Positions 42,536-53,267 of a stretch of 64,000 bases of DNA are shown here, in pieces (the stretch's first letter is position 1; the number at the start of each line of letters is the position of its first letter). A program made the position numbers and the translations under genes. The notes under the pieces are model-generated. The model was not told the origin of the DNA. It was given only the letters and a program-made list of their open reading frames with translations, and ran no database searches. Origin of the DNA: Caprella mutica (taxonomy: Eukaryota; Arthropoda; Malacostraca; Amphipoda; Caprellidae); the NCBI GenBank assembly GCA_947561585.1, contig CANNZV010001834.1:1-64000 (forward strand), given 5' to 3'.

Positions 42536-45500
42536 TTAGTCGTCAGAAGAGGAGAGTTCATAGTCTTTGTGCCAAGCGGGAGTTAGCTTCTTGCGGGCAG
42601 ATCGTCTTGGAGGTGGAGTGAGAGAATCCAGTAATATTTTTTTAGATTGCTCTGGAACATTAATGCTTTCGTCTTGTCTGGCTTGGTCTTCTGGAACATG
42701 GACAGCTGTGGGCGAGGTTGTTTCAGGTTCATCTGCAGAAATAAATTCATCATTAGAGGATTCATGCTGCACATCGCCATTGGAAGATGGTCTTATAATT
42801 GGGTTGGGATTAGTGGTAGGCAATGGTTTTTTGGCTGTGGTGTCAGATTCTGTATGTTTTTCTCGTTGCGATGGATAATTTAAGATCATACGGTAATTTT
42901 CATCATCCTTGAGGGTTATTGGTACTGATTGTTCATAGACTGGGATGTATTTCCTGAGAAATTTCCTGTTACGTAGGGTGATTCTGCCAGATCCGTCGAT
43001 TTTCACAGAATATTGGTCGAATTGTTTAACTTCGATTACAGTCCCCGTTTTGTCCCATTTCTTGGAGTGTGGCCCAGTTTGATTTTGGATTCTTACTTTA
43101 TTACCAACAGTTAATGGTGGGAGTTTCTTCGTATGTTCTCTCCAATACTCTTGAAGCCTCTGGTGTCTATTACGTAAGGCTGATTCTCTTGCTTCCAATG
43201 TTCCCTGCCATGTATTATGTGGCTTGTATTTACCCGGTAATACTGGAATGAAATCTCGAATAGAGCGTCCAAACACACACATTGCTGGAGAGAGCTTAGT
43301 GTCTTTGTCTGGGGTATTCCGATATTGCAATATGGCTCTTCGGAATTTATCAGTATCGAGAGTACCATTATGTTGGGTATTTTCCATTAGAAGTCTTTTT
43401 GCTGTTTTCACGCCAATTTGTGCTCGGCAGTTTGAATGGGGAAAGGCGTTGGATGATAACCTGTGATGAACTCCCCACTGTTCAAGAAATTGTCTGGTCA
43501 GAGTTGATGTGAATTCTGGTCCTCTGTCCGAAGATAGTTCATCTGAGATACCAAAAGTGGTGAATGTTCTTTTGAGAGATTCGATGAGGCCGTTTGCGCC
43601 CTCTGAGGCTTGTTCAATGATCGGCCAATTTGAATATCTGTCCACAATTACGAGATAGTTTTTTCCTTTGAAGTGGAAATAATCAGCACAGATGCATTGG
43701 AACGGATAAATAGGAGATATTGTTGGGTAAGGAGGAGCGCTTGGTTGGGATGGTGCAATTTTATTGCAATGTTTGCAGTTGTCTCTTAATGTAGTAATGT
43801 CTTTGGTGATGCCTGGCCAGAAAATGGAATCTTTTGCCCTAGCAATCATGGTGGATGCACCTTGGTGTGCAGAGTGAAGACTTTGGAGAACTGAACAACG
43901 AAGGGATATGGGGACAATGACACGACTTTTGTATAAGTTCACTCCATCAATTGTTGACAGGTGATCCCTAAATTGATAGAATTCTTTCAGATTGAATGCC
44001 AAAGTATTTGGATTTTCTGGAAACCCCTTCTCAATCTGGTGCATCAGGTCGAGCATTGTGTCATCGCTGTTAGTCTCTGTTTTTATTTTATCACACGTTA
44101 CTGCAACAATAGAATTTATGGCTGATATTGAAGAAAGTTTGAGATTTTCTTCAAACATTTTACACTCATGGTGGTTTTCTTTAATTCGAGTAGCAGAGAG
44201 GAAGGTTGATCTGGCATCAACAGTTTGGGTTACTGTGCTAACGTCGTCAGATAGGTGCATTTTATCAGGGGTGTGAGATCCTGTTGGTGATCTTGAAGTA
44301 GCATCTGCAGCTTTGTGCTTCACCCCTGGTATGTGAATGATGCGGAATCTGTAGCGAAGTGTTTTTTCTTTGAGGTTTCTAAGTCTGTTGTTAGGAATTG
44401 CTTCCAGGGATCGATCGCTCAATATCTTTAGAAGAGGCTTATGATCGACTGCTACAATGAGATCACTACATCCCAAAACAAAGTATCTTGCTTTGTCGAG
44501 CGAGTCTGCCACAGCAAGTGCTTCCCCTTCAATTGGAGCGTACCTGGATTCGGCAGAATGGGTAAATCTGCTTCCCATTAAGACCACTTTCCATCCGGTT
44601 TTGCAGCAAAAGGGGTCTGGCTTTGCACAATCGCATTGTTTTTGAGATAACCACCATCCAATTCCAGATTTAGACCAATCTGTAGAGAGGCAAGTTGGTT
44701 TAGATTTATCAAAAATTCTTACACCCTCCTGTATTTCGTTGATGATTGTGGACTTAGATTTGGTAAATAAGTTGTGGAGTTCATCAGTCCAGATAAAAGG
44801 TGTTCCTGGCTGGAGGAGTTTGCGGAATGGTAACATAACTTCAGTCATTGAAAATGCATATGATACTTGATTGAGTAGACCAAACCATGCACGCATATCT
44901 GTGATGTTCAATGGTCTAGGGAAGTCTTGAATCGCTTCTATGAATTTTGTGCATGGTCTGACTGTATCTGGGGTTATTGTAAACCCAGCAAAATCAACGG
45001 TGGTTTCAGCAAAGACAAACTTTTTGGGGTTTAGGGTAATTCCATTTCTGCCGCATACTGTTAACCACTCTACTGCTTGGAAAAAACTTTTTTCAATTGT
45101 ATCTGACCATAGTAAGGTATCATCTATACATTTTGTCATGTTTGGGATGTGGGATACGATTTCATCATATCGTCTAGAGTAAGCATCTCCAGATGCGATG
45201 TAGCCTTGTGGTGCTGTGCGATAACGGTATCTTCCCCAAGGTGTTATGAAGGTAGTATAATGTCGATCTTCCTTGCGTAATGGCACACTGTGGTAGCCAT
45301 TCCAGGCATCAAAGACTGATTTAATTTTTCTTTGAGGTACTATTCTGGCTTGGTGGAATGGCGACTGCGTGTGGTGAGTTTCTCTAGTAGCATGGAGATT
45401 TAGTGGTTGCAGATCTACTGTCCGTCTTGGTTTACCATCCTTTTTAGCACAAACTACCATTCTGTGGCACCATGTCACAGGTTCCCCAATTGGAACTGGT

Positions 45501-47317
45501 TCTATTACTCCGAGTGCTACATCCTGATCAAGTCCTGCTTTTACTTCTTCTTGCCAATGTATTGGTACCGGCACAGGTTTATGATGGGCAACCGGTAAAG
45601 CATTGGGGTCAATCATTAATTTAAGAGGGGGGCCCTCCATTCGAGGTAATGGTTGGTGAGGACAAGTGTTATATGTACTGTATTTATATAAATCAAGTAG
45701 ATATGATTTCAGCCTACCTTTATTTTCCGTGGTAGCAGAGTATGGCATCTTTGTAGGGGCCTTTGGTGGCATTCGTCTGGTAGGGCAGCTGCAAGACTTC
45801 TGGGCTGGGGAGGATATGATGCTGCTTGCAATTGAATTTTCACCAATCATTGGGAACTTGTTAGAGATCATTCCTAGTGAAATGCATGCCTCCTTGCTAA
45901 TGAAGATCTTGTCCGAACTGTTGGTAACATAAGTAAGTTGCTTGGTCTCAATGTGCTTGCCAGTGCTGTCTTTTCCGAAGAAGCGTAAAAATGCTGCTCC
46001 TAGGATATTGATTCCTTCGTTGTTTGCTGCATGCATGTGCATAGAGACTGGTATCAGATCAGATTCTTTAATTCCAAGTTTCTTTATTGGTTTCATGCCA
46101 GCAAGGCAGCTTTGGCAACCGGTATCTGCCATCACACAATAGCTCATGGATTTTGGATCTGAGGGCAGTTTGTATCCAAAGTGTTTGTAATCATTTTCTG
46201 AAATTGAAATGTTTAATTTCAGAAACGGCTGAGGTTTGGATACCTGTTTCACCCAAGAGTCTGTGAGATTATTGTGCAAGTGATGATCTAGAGCTATACT
46301 TTTCCTTTTGCTGTCTTGCCTAGCCTGCCGGATAGAACACAGATGATCGAATGATGCATTCTCTTGGAGGTGCTCTATTCGATTTACTGCATTAGACTGC
46401 TTTCTTCTACACATACTCTCAAAGTGGTGATTTTTCTTGCAGTGGTTACATTCATGGTCAAAGGCAGGACATACATTTTTTCTGATTGTAGTGAATGCAT
46501 GTTTTCCATGACCTTTCTTGCCACAGTACGAGCATGGATCGGAGTTATTGGTAAAGTTTTCCTTTACCACATCCCTTTGCAATTTTTTGTATGAGCTACG
46601 ACTGGCTTCAACGCCATGGCTAGTAGCTAGCTTTGCTGCAGATCGTTTGCCGAGTTCTCTGGCCTCAACGAATTGGATAATTTGTTCCAGGGTCATGTCT
46701 TGATTGATGTGTCCGAGGAGATCAAGTTGGATATCTGGATCTGATATACCTCTATAGAGTGCGTCTTTTAACATTTCTTCAGTATAATAGACATCTGTGT
46801 TGCAATCTGTTCCTGAACATGTGACGTAAAATTTACAGACTCTTGCTTGTCCTCTTAGTCTAGCAGCATATGACCTGATGGATTCTTCATGATCCTGTTT
46901 CATGTTATACAGGGTGACTCTGGCCACTGCAATATTTTCAGCTCTAACTGCTAGAGTTTTTATTTTCTCTAGGACTTCTATGGATGTAAATTCTAGGAGG
47001 CTCCCGGATGATTGTGTTAGGTCTCTGCGCAAATTTTCATCACAGCATTCTAATAGTTGTATTACAACCTCAGTACCTGTTATTCTAGTAGCTTCTACGT
47101 ACTCAGTCCATCTAGTCAAAAAATATGACCACTCTTCACCTGATCCATCAGAGACTATTGTTGGCCTCTTTACTTTCTCCACTTTAGCTGCATTTGGTTG
47201 CTGGTGCTGTACAGTGTGCTGAATAGCATGAGTAGTCAAAAGAGCAGCAAGAACGGTCTCCCCAAGGTCAGGTGTTGTATAATCACAGCCTTCAATTGGA
47301 CACTCTACGATAGGCAT
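42536..47317 (-). CDS. Gypsy 2 Gag-Pol, one intact frame (1593 aa)
   Basis: Starts at Met 47317, 93 bp inside the 5' LTR. Residues 6-34 form a C2H2-like finger (C6, C11, H30, H34). Gag about 50-240; zinc knuckle region 262-303 (CSYCGKKGH; CNHCKKNHHFESMC). Retropepsin from 393 with VMADTGCQ. RT about 580-780 with FDAWNGYHSVPL and IDDT (731-734) rather than the usual YIDD. RNase H with STDWS (D880), EGEAL (E932), VDHK (D958) and AADATSR (D1005). Integrase zinc-binding segment (HSAHQGAS to CKHCNK), then CADYFHF, SSDRGPEF and a third block near SNCRAQIGVKT, where the usual catalytic Glu is not evident (relatives have NGRAEVAVK; here Q). Ends with an SH3-like segment and a polar tail. No stop or frameshift, so it is translatable as a whole; integrase activity is doubtful because of the Q at the Glu site. 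Confidence 0.92.
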   Translation of the reverse strand: MPIVECPIEGCDYTTPDLGETVLAALLTTHAIQHTVQHQQPNAAKVEKVKRPTIVSDGSGEEWSYFLTRWTEYVEATRITGTEVVIQLLECCDENLRRDLTQSSGSLLEFTSIEVLEKIKTLAVRAENIAVARVTLYNMKQDHEESIRSYAARLRGQARVCKFYVTCSGTDCNTDVYYTEEMLKDALYRGISDPDIQLDLLGHINQDMTLEQIIQFVEARELGKRSAAKLATSHGVEASRSSYKKLQRDVVKENFTNNSDPCSYCGKKGHGKHAFTTIRKNVCPAFDHECNHCKKNHHFESMCRRKQSNAVNRIEHLQENASFDHLCSIRQARQDSKRKSIALDHHLHNNLTDSWVKQVSKPQPFLKLNISISENDYKHFGYKLPSDPKSMSYCVMADTGCQSCLAGMKPIKKLGIKESDLIPVSMHMHAANNEGINILGAAFLRFFGKDSTGKHIETKQLTYVTNSSDKIFISKEACISLGMISNKFPMIGENSIASSIISSPAQKSCSCPTRRMPPKAPTKMPYSATTENKGRLKSYLLDLYKYSTYNTCPHQPLPRMEGPPLKLMIDPNALPVAHHKPVPVPIHWQEEVKAGLDQDVALGVIEPVPIGEPVTWCHRMVVCAKKDGKPRRTVDLQPLNLHATRETHHTQSPFHQARIVPQRKIKSVFDAWNGYHSVPLRKEDRHYTTFITPWGRYRYRTAPQGYIASGDAYSRRYDEIVSHIPNMTKCIDDTLLWSDTIEKSFFQAVEWLTVCGRNGITLNPKKFVFAETTVDFAGFTITPDTVRPCTKFIEAIQDFPRPLNITDMRAWFGLLNQVSYAFSMTEVMLPFRKLLQPGTPFIWTDELHNLFTKSKSTIINEIQEGVRIFDKSKPTCLSTDWSKSGIGWWLSQKQCDCAKPDPFCCKTGWKVVLMGSRFTHSAESRYAPIEGEALAVADSLDKARYFVLGCSDLIVAVDHKPLLKILSDRSLEAIPNNRLRNLKEKTLRYRFRIIHIPGVKHKAADATSRSPTGSHTPDKMHLSDDVSTVTQTVDARSTFLSATRIKENHHECKMFEENLKLSSISAINSIVAVTCDKIKTETNSDDTMLDLMHQIEKGFPENPNTLAFNLKEFYQFRDHLSTIDGVNLYKSRVIVPISLRCSVLQSLHSAHQGASTMIARAKDSIFWPGITKDITTLRDNCKHCNKIAPSQPSAPPYPTISPIYPFQCICADYFHFKGKNYLVIVDRYSNWPIIEQASEGANGLIESLKRTFTTFGISDELSSDRGPEFTSTLTRQFLEQWGVHHRLSSNAFPHSNCRAQIGVKTAKRLLMENTQHNGTLDTDKFRRAILQYRNTPDKDTKLSPAMCVFGRSIRDFIPVLPGKYKPHNTWQGTLEARESALRNRHQRLQEYWREHTKKLPPLTVGNKVRIQNQTGPHSKKWDKTGTVIEVKQFDQYSVKIDGSGRITLRNRKFLRKYIPVYEQSVPITLKDDENYRMILNYPSQREKHTESDTTAKKPLPTTNPNPIIRPSSNGDVQHESSNDEFISADEPETTSPTAVHVPEDQARQDESINVPEQSKKILLDSLTPPPRRSARKKLTPAWHKDYELSSSDD

Positions 47318-47410
47318 GATTTTGATAATTGGGAAGCTAGGTAGGTGACTAAAACTTTATCTTGTTTGCTAATTAATCACTTTCCACTGTATCTTTTCAT
47401 TGATAAATAC

Positions 47411-47778
47411 ATAAATAGGGTTAAGAATGCCCATTTGTAGATACTGCTATTTTATTAGATCATATAGGTACAAGTACAACAATGTATTTATCTGAGGACA
47501 TAAAATAAAGGAATTAGTCATTGACATGGAATGGCATAACTATAAATAATAATATAATTAATATGATCTTATATGTAAATAATAATGATATGATGAACCT
47601 TGTGTGACAACGCACTTGTCACACAAGGGAGAACTTAAATAAACAAGTAATAACTTCCTAGTAAACAAGGCACAACATGTCGCGTCGCTAATTAGCGTTC
47701 CTTTAAGTTATGCACTAATCTAGGGTAATATGTTTCCACTGAGTGTATCTGTTAACAAACACATTTCATACTCCTCTA
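47411..47778 (-). repeat. Gypsy 2 5' LTR (intact, shows the empty site of gypsy 1)
   Basis: Its sequence gctaattagcgttcctttaa near 47685-47705 is uninterrupted, whereas in the 3' LTR the same phrase is split by gypsy 1 with duplication of gcgt. No canonical TGG primer site lies directly inside this LTR; the nearest TGG is about 25 nt in. Confidence 0.88.
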
Positions 47779-47782
47779 GTAA

Positions 47783-49520
47783 ATCTATCATTAGGCAACG
47801 GTTTAGTGAATATGTCAGCAAGCATAGTTTCACTGGGGCAATACACAAGTTTAATTGTGTTTGAAGCAACAAGATCTCTAATGTAATGAAATTTAATATC
47901 AATGTGTTTCGATCTAGGATGATTTTTAGTATTTTTAGCAATACAAATAGCTGACTGATTATCCTCAAACAAAACTATAGGATTCTTATTTGGTACTTTA
48001 AGATCTAATAGTAATTTATTTAGAAATACAGCTTCTTGGGAGGCTCCAGAGAGGGAAACATATTCAGCTTCAGCCGTTGATAAAGCAACACATGACTGTT
48101 TCACAGAGCGCCAATAAATAATGGAATTATTTAACATAAAGCATTGGCCAGAAGTACTTTTCCTATCAACTCTGTTTCCTGCCCAGTCGGCATCAGAATA
48201 ACCTATCAACTCAGAATCTTCATTACCATATGTAATGCCAAGATCAGGTGTGCCCTTTAGGTATCTAAATATTCTCTTAATTGCAGACCAGTGCTTAGTG
48301 TTTGGATTGGAACAAAATTTAGAGACATTTCCAACTGCATAAGTTATGTCCGGTCTAGTTTTAGTAGATAGATACAGTAAAGCACCTACAGCTGACTGAT
48401 ATTTAGTTTTATCTACTAGTTCACAATCATCAGTAGTTGGTTCCAAATGGGAATTAACAACAGCAGGGGTTGAAACTGGTTTGCAATTATTGAATTCAAA
48501 TCTATCTAATAACTCGTTGACAAATGAAGATTGATTTAGGGCTATTTTATTTTCGTCTTGTACGACTTTTATGTCTAAGAGATAGGATAATTTTCCTAAG
48601 TCTTTCATCTCAAATTTAGCACTTAAATCAATCTTGATTTTAGTCAGATCATCATAGTTCTTACATGCTACAAGAATATCATCTACATACACAGAAATGA
48701 AGCATGGAGAGTTATTGATTACTTTAACATATATACATGAGTCACAAGATGACTGAATAAATCCTAAGGATTTAAGATATGCATCCAAGGCATCATTCCA
48801 ACATTTGGGTGATTGTTTTAACCCATACATAGATTTATTTAGTTTACATACTAAATCTTCTTTTCCTGGAATAGCATAGCCAGGAGGCTGTCTAATATAA
48901 ACATTTTCTTTAAGATCCCCCTTCAAAAAAGCAGAATTGACATCCAAGTGATGTACAAATAATTTTTGGTTAGCTGCTAAAGATAACATGGTTCGCACCG
49001 ATTCAAATCTCACTACAGGAGCAAAAATTTCGTCATAGTCGATTCCAGGTCTCTGTAAAAAACCCTGAGCGACTAATCTAGCTTTATATGAAACCACTCT
49101 ACCATCAGATCCCTTTTTTCTTTTAAACACCCATTTAGATTTAATTATGTTTAAATCTGAGGTAGGTTTTACGAGTTCAAAAACTTTATGTTTCTCAAAA
49201 GCATTTAATTCCCTCTCCATGGCATGTTTCCATTTAGAGGATTCAGAACCGCTATTAAGAGCCTCAGATACCGACCTAGGTTCAATATTGATATTCCCAT
49301 TGACTAATAAACCCTCCTCCTCCTCAAACTGATCATACTCCCAACTACCATATCTAATAGGAGCTCTACGAATTCTAGACGATCGTCTAAGATCCTCATC
49401 AGGACTGATAGCTGGTACAGGTTGCGCATCAGGGAGGATTATTGTCAGGAGTGTGGTTCTCAGGCCCAGCAGGTTCTGAATCTCCTGAAGGGAACACCAG
49501 TGGAGAGGTAGGAGTCTCAC
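47783..49520 (-). pseudogene. Copia Pol C-terminal part: RT and RNase H (cut by gypsy 2)
   Basis: Reading from 49520: SSRIRRAPIRYG, KSKWVFKRKKGSDGRV and KARLVAQGFLQRPGIDY, then DVNSAFLKGDL (first RT Asp), MYGLKQSPKCW, YVDDILV (catalytic YVDD) and MKDLGKLSYLLDIKV; RNase H with SDADWAGN, STAEAEYVSLS, FEDNQSAI and the C-terminal KHIDIKFHYIRD and ADIFTKPL. The reading stops within the gypsy 2 LTR at 47766; the lost C-terminal codons lie at 32811-32868. The N-terminal about 25 codons of this frame are out of frame relative to 49429-49713, which shows a frameshift near 49430-49500. Confidence 0.93.
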
Positions 49521-51669
49521 TCAGTTGAGGGCTCTCAATCTTAGATGAAATTGATTCATCAAAGGTTACATTCCTGGAAAAGAAGATTCTTTTAGATTCA
49601 ACATCATACATCTTATACGCTTTAGTAACTGTGCCATAGCCAATAAACAGACATTTGGTAGCTTTATTTTCTAATTTTGATCGTTCATCTCGAGAAATAT
49701 GGGCATACCCGGTTCATCCAAATACTTTTACATGACTACCGTTGGGTTTTCTAAGATTTAAAGCTTCATATGGAGTTTTATTTACTAAAAATGAATTAAT
49801 GCATCTATTATTTAGATAATTTGCAGTATATAGTGCTTCACCCCAGAATTCCTTATCAATTCCTGAATCAGATAACATACATCTAACTTTTTCCATAATA
49901 GTTCTATTAAATCTTTCAGCTAACCCATTTTGTTCAGGAGTTTTAGGAATAGATTTCTGGTGAATTATACCTTCATTTCGTAAATATGATTCAAACTTAT
50001 TTGAGGTATATTCTCCTCCATTATCTGACTGCAAGGTTTTAATTTTCCTTTCATAAATATTTTCAACCATAGCTTTCCATTCCAAAAACTTCTGAAACAC
50101 ATCACTCTTATGTGCAATAACATATATCCAGGAGTATCGAGTAGCATGATCAATAAAGGTCAGAAAATATGAATTATTACCCCTGGAAGTGGGAGTAATT
50201 TTCCCACAGACATCTGTGTGGATTAAATCAAGAGGTTTACAATTTTTCTTAATGCTTGTAGAAAAAGGTATTTTATGCATTTTCCCATTACAGCAGTGTT
50301 CACACACGCCTTCTATAGCTTTTAATTTACTATCCAGACCATTTACTGATTTAGTTCGGATCATTTTAGTCAAGTTATCGTTACCTATATGACCGAGCCT
50401 TCTGTGCCATAGAATGTTTACTTTATTTTGATCAACCGTTACTGCAGCTTTATGAACTAAAGTATTTAGATAATAGAGTTGACCAACACAGTTAGCTTCA
50501 GCAATTAACTCTTTATTTTCGTTCAAAATTTTACATTTATCATTTTCAAAAATAATAGATTTATTATTACTTGTCATTTTTGACACTGATAGTAGATTAA
50601 AAGCTAGATTTGGCACATATAGTACATCATTTATTTTACATGTTCTACTTCCACCACCTGGGATATTCACAATAACAGAAACATTTCCTAGTGAAATAGC
50701 TTGTAAGACATCTCCATTACCTACTTTAACATTGATAGGTTTGCAAATATTTGCAAAATCTTTACATAAATTTTTATCACCACTCATGTGTGATGAAGAG
50801 CCTGAATCTATTATCCAAATATTACTGTCGGCATATTTGTTACAAAGAGCGATATCATTAGCATACATTGTGTGATTTAGTTCTATATGACTTACATTTA
50901 CACCATTAGGCTGATTTTGAGTTCGGTTATTTTGAGAATACCGTTTAAATTTAAAGCAGTCTTTCTTCAGGTGTCCCAATTTTTTGCAAAAATGGCACAT
51001 GATGGACTGTTTATTTACTACAGCATCATTCTGAGTATTGGATAATGCCAATGCATTATTGGATTTAATACTCAACTTTTCAGCTTCTCTCCGGAGTGTG
51101 TCATCTACGGTAATCCAGTTAGGGATGTCTGTCTGAGCTTCAAGTGCGGTGACAAGCACTTCAAACGGCTCTGGTAGTGATGAAAGGAGACAAATAACTT
51201 TATCCTCTTCACTGATCACTTGATTTAACAAGGCAAGCTCTTGAAAAACTTCAGTTAGTTCTTTCAAATGAAAGTCGAGTAGTTCGGGAGACTTCAATTT
51301 TAGATTGTAGAGCTTTTTCTTCAGACGAAATTTGTTCGCCCACATGTTTTTCTGAAACGTTTCTTGAAGGGTGGTCCAGACAGCGTGTGGATCCGTGGGT
51401 TGTCCAACTAAGTACAATTGATCCGGTGAAATAGTTAGTACTATATCTGCCAGAGCCTTATTATAATTATTAGCATAGGCATTCTTCACCTCAGTTGAAG
51501 CTGAATCTATTGGAACTGGTTTAGATCCATCAGCAAAATCCATCAGTTTCTCTCGTAAGAGATACATCTTCATTTGTACCCTCCATGTGGGGTAATTATT
51601 TCCGTCTAGGGGAACAATCCCCTGTAACTTATTTGAAGACATGTTTTCAAAGTATTTATTATCATTCAA
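49429..51669 (-). pseudogene. Copia Gag-protease-integrase with one in-frame stop
   Basis: From Met 51669: Gag (WRVQMKMYLLREKL, about 20-210), zinc knuckle CHFCKKLGHLKKDC (225-238), protease WIIDSGSSSHMSG (D288), pre-integrase HRRLGHIG plus C-C pair (CEHCCNGK), and integrase with HTDVCG (Asp), QSDNGGEY (Asp) and PEQNGLAERFNR (Glu). The frame meets a TGA at 49714-49716, directly after SHVKVFG, where the family has a Cys. Beyond it the same frame continues (YAHISRDERSKLENKA, MYDVESKRIFFSRNVTF) to a stop at 49429. The Gag packages RNA, and protease and integrase mature and insert the DNA copy. Confidence 0.92.
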
Positions 51670-52143
51670 TACTTAACAAACATAAACAAACAAAGCAGTT
51701 AAATTGATTTACTTGTTTAACTGAATTGATGTTTTAAAATTATTCTAATTCATAAGAATAACTTCACAGAATATAATTATTAATATTCAATTGGAACAGC
51801 AACACAAGTCTTAGTTCGCAAGAACCTTTTGTTGAAAGACTTATCCAAAGGATAAGTTCACAGATTTAAAGGTAATTTGTGACCTCTCTTGACACCTCTT
51901 CCGCACGAATACTAAATAATTATACTATAAAAAACAAGTACATTTTCGCTCAAGCAGTCAATATAATCTACCTCATTAGCGCGTTAACACGATATGCTTA
52001 CACAACCGTTCGTGCGTATATGTTTCATTTAGTTTAGCTCTTTTTCACTGTACATCGTTTTTATTGATTACTATATAATAGACTTCTCATTGTTTAAACA
52101 TAATTTGATTTATAAACTCTTATCGTTCTCTGGGCCCATAACC
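51670..52143 (-). other. Copia 5' leader
   Basis: Untranslated leader between LTR and Gag start; AT-rich, no coding. Confidence 0.8.
52130..52143 (-). promoter_or_regulatory. Copia primer-binding site (initiator tRNA-Met half-molecule type)
   Basis: Directly inside the 5' LTR the minus strand reads GGTTATGGGCCCAG, complementary to the anticodon stem-loop (CUGGGCCCAUAACC) of eukaryotic initiator tRNA-Met. Drosophila copia is known to prime in this way from a cleaved tRNA half. Confidence 0.88.
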
Positions 52144-52482
52144 TGTTAGAATTAGGTTTAATTACAGTGGGTTAACAACGTTAAGACATAGAGTTTATTT
52201 AAAGAGTAAATATGTTATGTAATTAGAAGTCTATTTAGAGAGATGAGGGAATCACATCTCTCTCTGAGTAATGTAAAAGACAGACTACCTTAAGGAACTA
52301 CAAGCAGTGTTATTTAACACTCGCCGGAAATGTAATAGACTTTAGACCTTACGTCCGTTTCTCATAAAAGTAATACATGGTTATTTAAACAATAGGTAAT
52401 TTAATATAGCTGAGCTAGTCTAACAGGAAGTTAATATTAAACATATAACGAGTGTGTAATACATTTAACTAAAATTTCAACA
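52144..52482 (-). repeat. Copia 5' LTR (339 bp)
   Basis: Starts TGTTAGAATT, ends TTTCAACA. Lacks the MITE found in the 3' LTR. Confidence 0.92.
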
Positions 52483-53267
52483 CTCTCTGACTCTCAGCAG
52501 CAGATTCAGAATCTCCCGCAGCTAAATTGATGGTAACATAGGAATTAATTCAAAATCTCCCGCAGCTAAATTAATGGTAACATAGGAATTAATTCAAGAT
52601 CTCCCGCAGAGATCTCCAATTTCTAAAATTCAATCTAAAACTCCCGCAGAGAGTCTTGGAAAAATGTTCCATATTCTGCAGACTGGATATAGACCCACTC
52701 TGGAAAATACCTTAGGCTAAGATGAATTTTGGAGGCTAAATGCTGCGGATGCCGGATTATACAGTTCCTATTAATTTATTACTGTAATTTAAGGTTTGCT
52801 AAACTCCAACAGAGATTAATCCATCAGAAAAGACCACTTTTTCCAGAGTGGATATGGACGATTAATGAGCACTTGAATTAGATTTAAAATTAAAATTGGT
52901 GACTCATAATTATAAACGGCCATGTTTTAAAGTGTGCCAGGAAAGTCGCCAGTTTAGTGAGAAAATGGATCCAGGTCGCCACATTTAAGACACTTTAAAG
53001 GAGAAATTAGGCTTCCCACTTTCCCAGTGAAGATTTTACACTTGAAAACATCCTTATGCTTCATGTCTGATGTATGTGCATCTCTTGAGACTATTTATGA
53101 GTGATTTCCTTGTTATTTTCAGGTTTTCAAACATATTTAACCCCTCAAAAGTTGCCAATATACTGGCGACTTTGTCCATACTTTGAAACATGGATAAACG
53201 GCAGAACCGCGCATCTTTTTTGAAATGTAAACAAAGCAGCCATTTTGTTTTGATATGGCCCGCTCCA
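52483..53267. repeat. Host flank of the copia insertion: 44-bp 'ctcccgcag' repeats and related words
   Basis: Units of 44 bp beginning ctcccgcagctaaatt occur at 52513, 52557 and 52601 (partial); ctcccgcag also occurs at 52640 and left of the nest at 32198. The left flank (32160-32235) and this flank therefore belong to one repeat-rich locus that copia split. A cctgcag/ctgcagactgg word at 52675 links it to the interspersed repeat. No gene. Confidence 0.7.

Larger units (their letters stand above)
32869..47778 (-). mobile_element. Ty3/gypsy LTR retrotransposon 'gypsy 2', inserted in copia pol
   Basis: LTRs at 47411-47778 (5', 368 bp) and 32869-33165 plus 42399-42478 (3', 377 bp once gypsy 1 is removed). 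The LTRs differ by one 9-bp indel (gtgaaggca) and one substitution (cacttag / cactgag). GTAA flanks both ends (32865-32868 and 47779-47782). LTR termini are not TG...CA: in element sense they begin TAGAGGAG and end CCCTATTTAT. A purine tract (GAGGGGAGA) abuts the 3' LTR at 42479. The gag-pol is one intact frame (42536-47317). Confidence 0.9.
32236..52482 (-). mobile_element. Ty1/copia LTR retrotransposon (outermost member of a three-level nest)
   Basis: LTRs at 52144-52482 (5', 339 bp) and 32236-32810 (3', 339 bp plus an inserted MITE) start TGTTAGAATT and end TTTCAACA. CTCTCT flanks both outer ends (32230-32235 and 52483-52488). The minus-strand order is LTR, tRNA-type primer site, gag-pol, purine tract, LTR. 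The sequence 32869-47778 is a later insertion of gypsy 2. LTRs differ at about 8 of 339 positions. The gag-pol is broken by one in-frame stop, one frameshift and the gypsy insertion, so the copy is dead. Confidence 0.93.
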
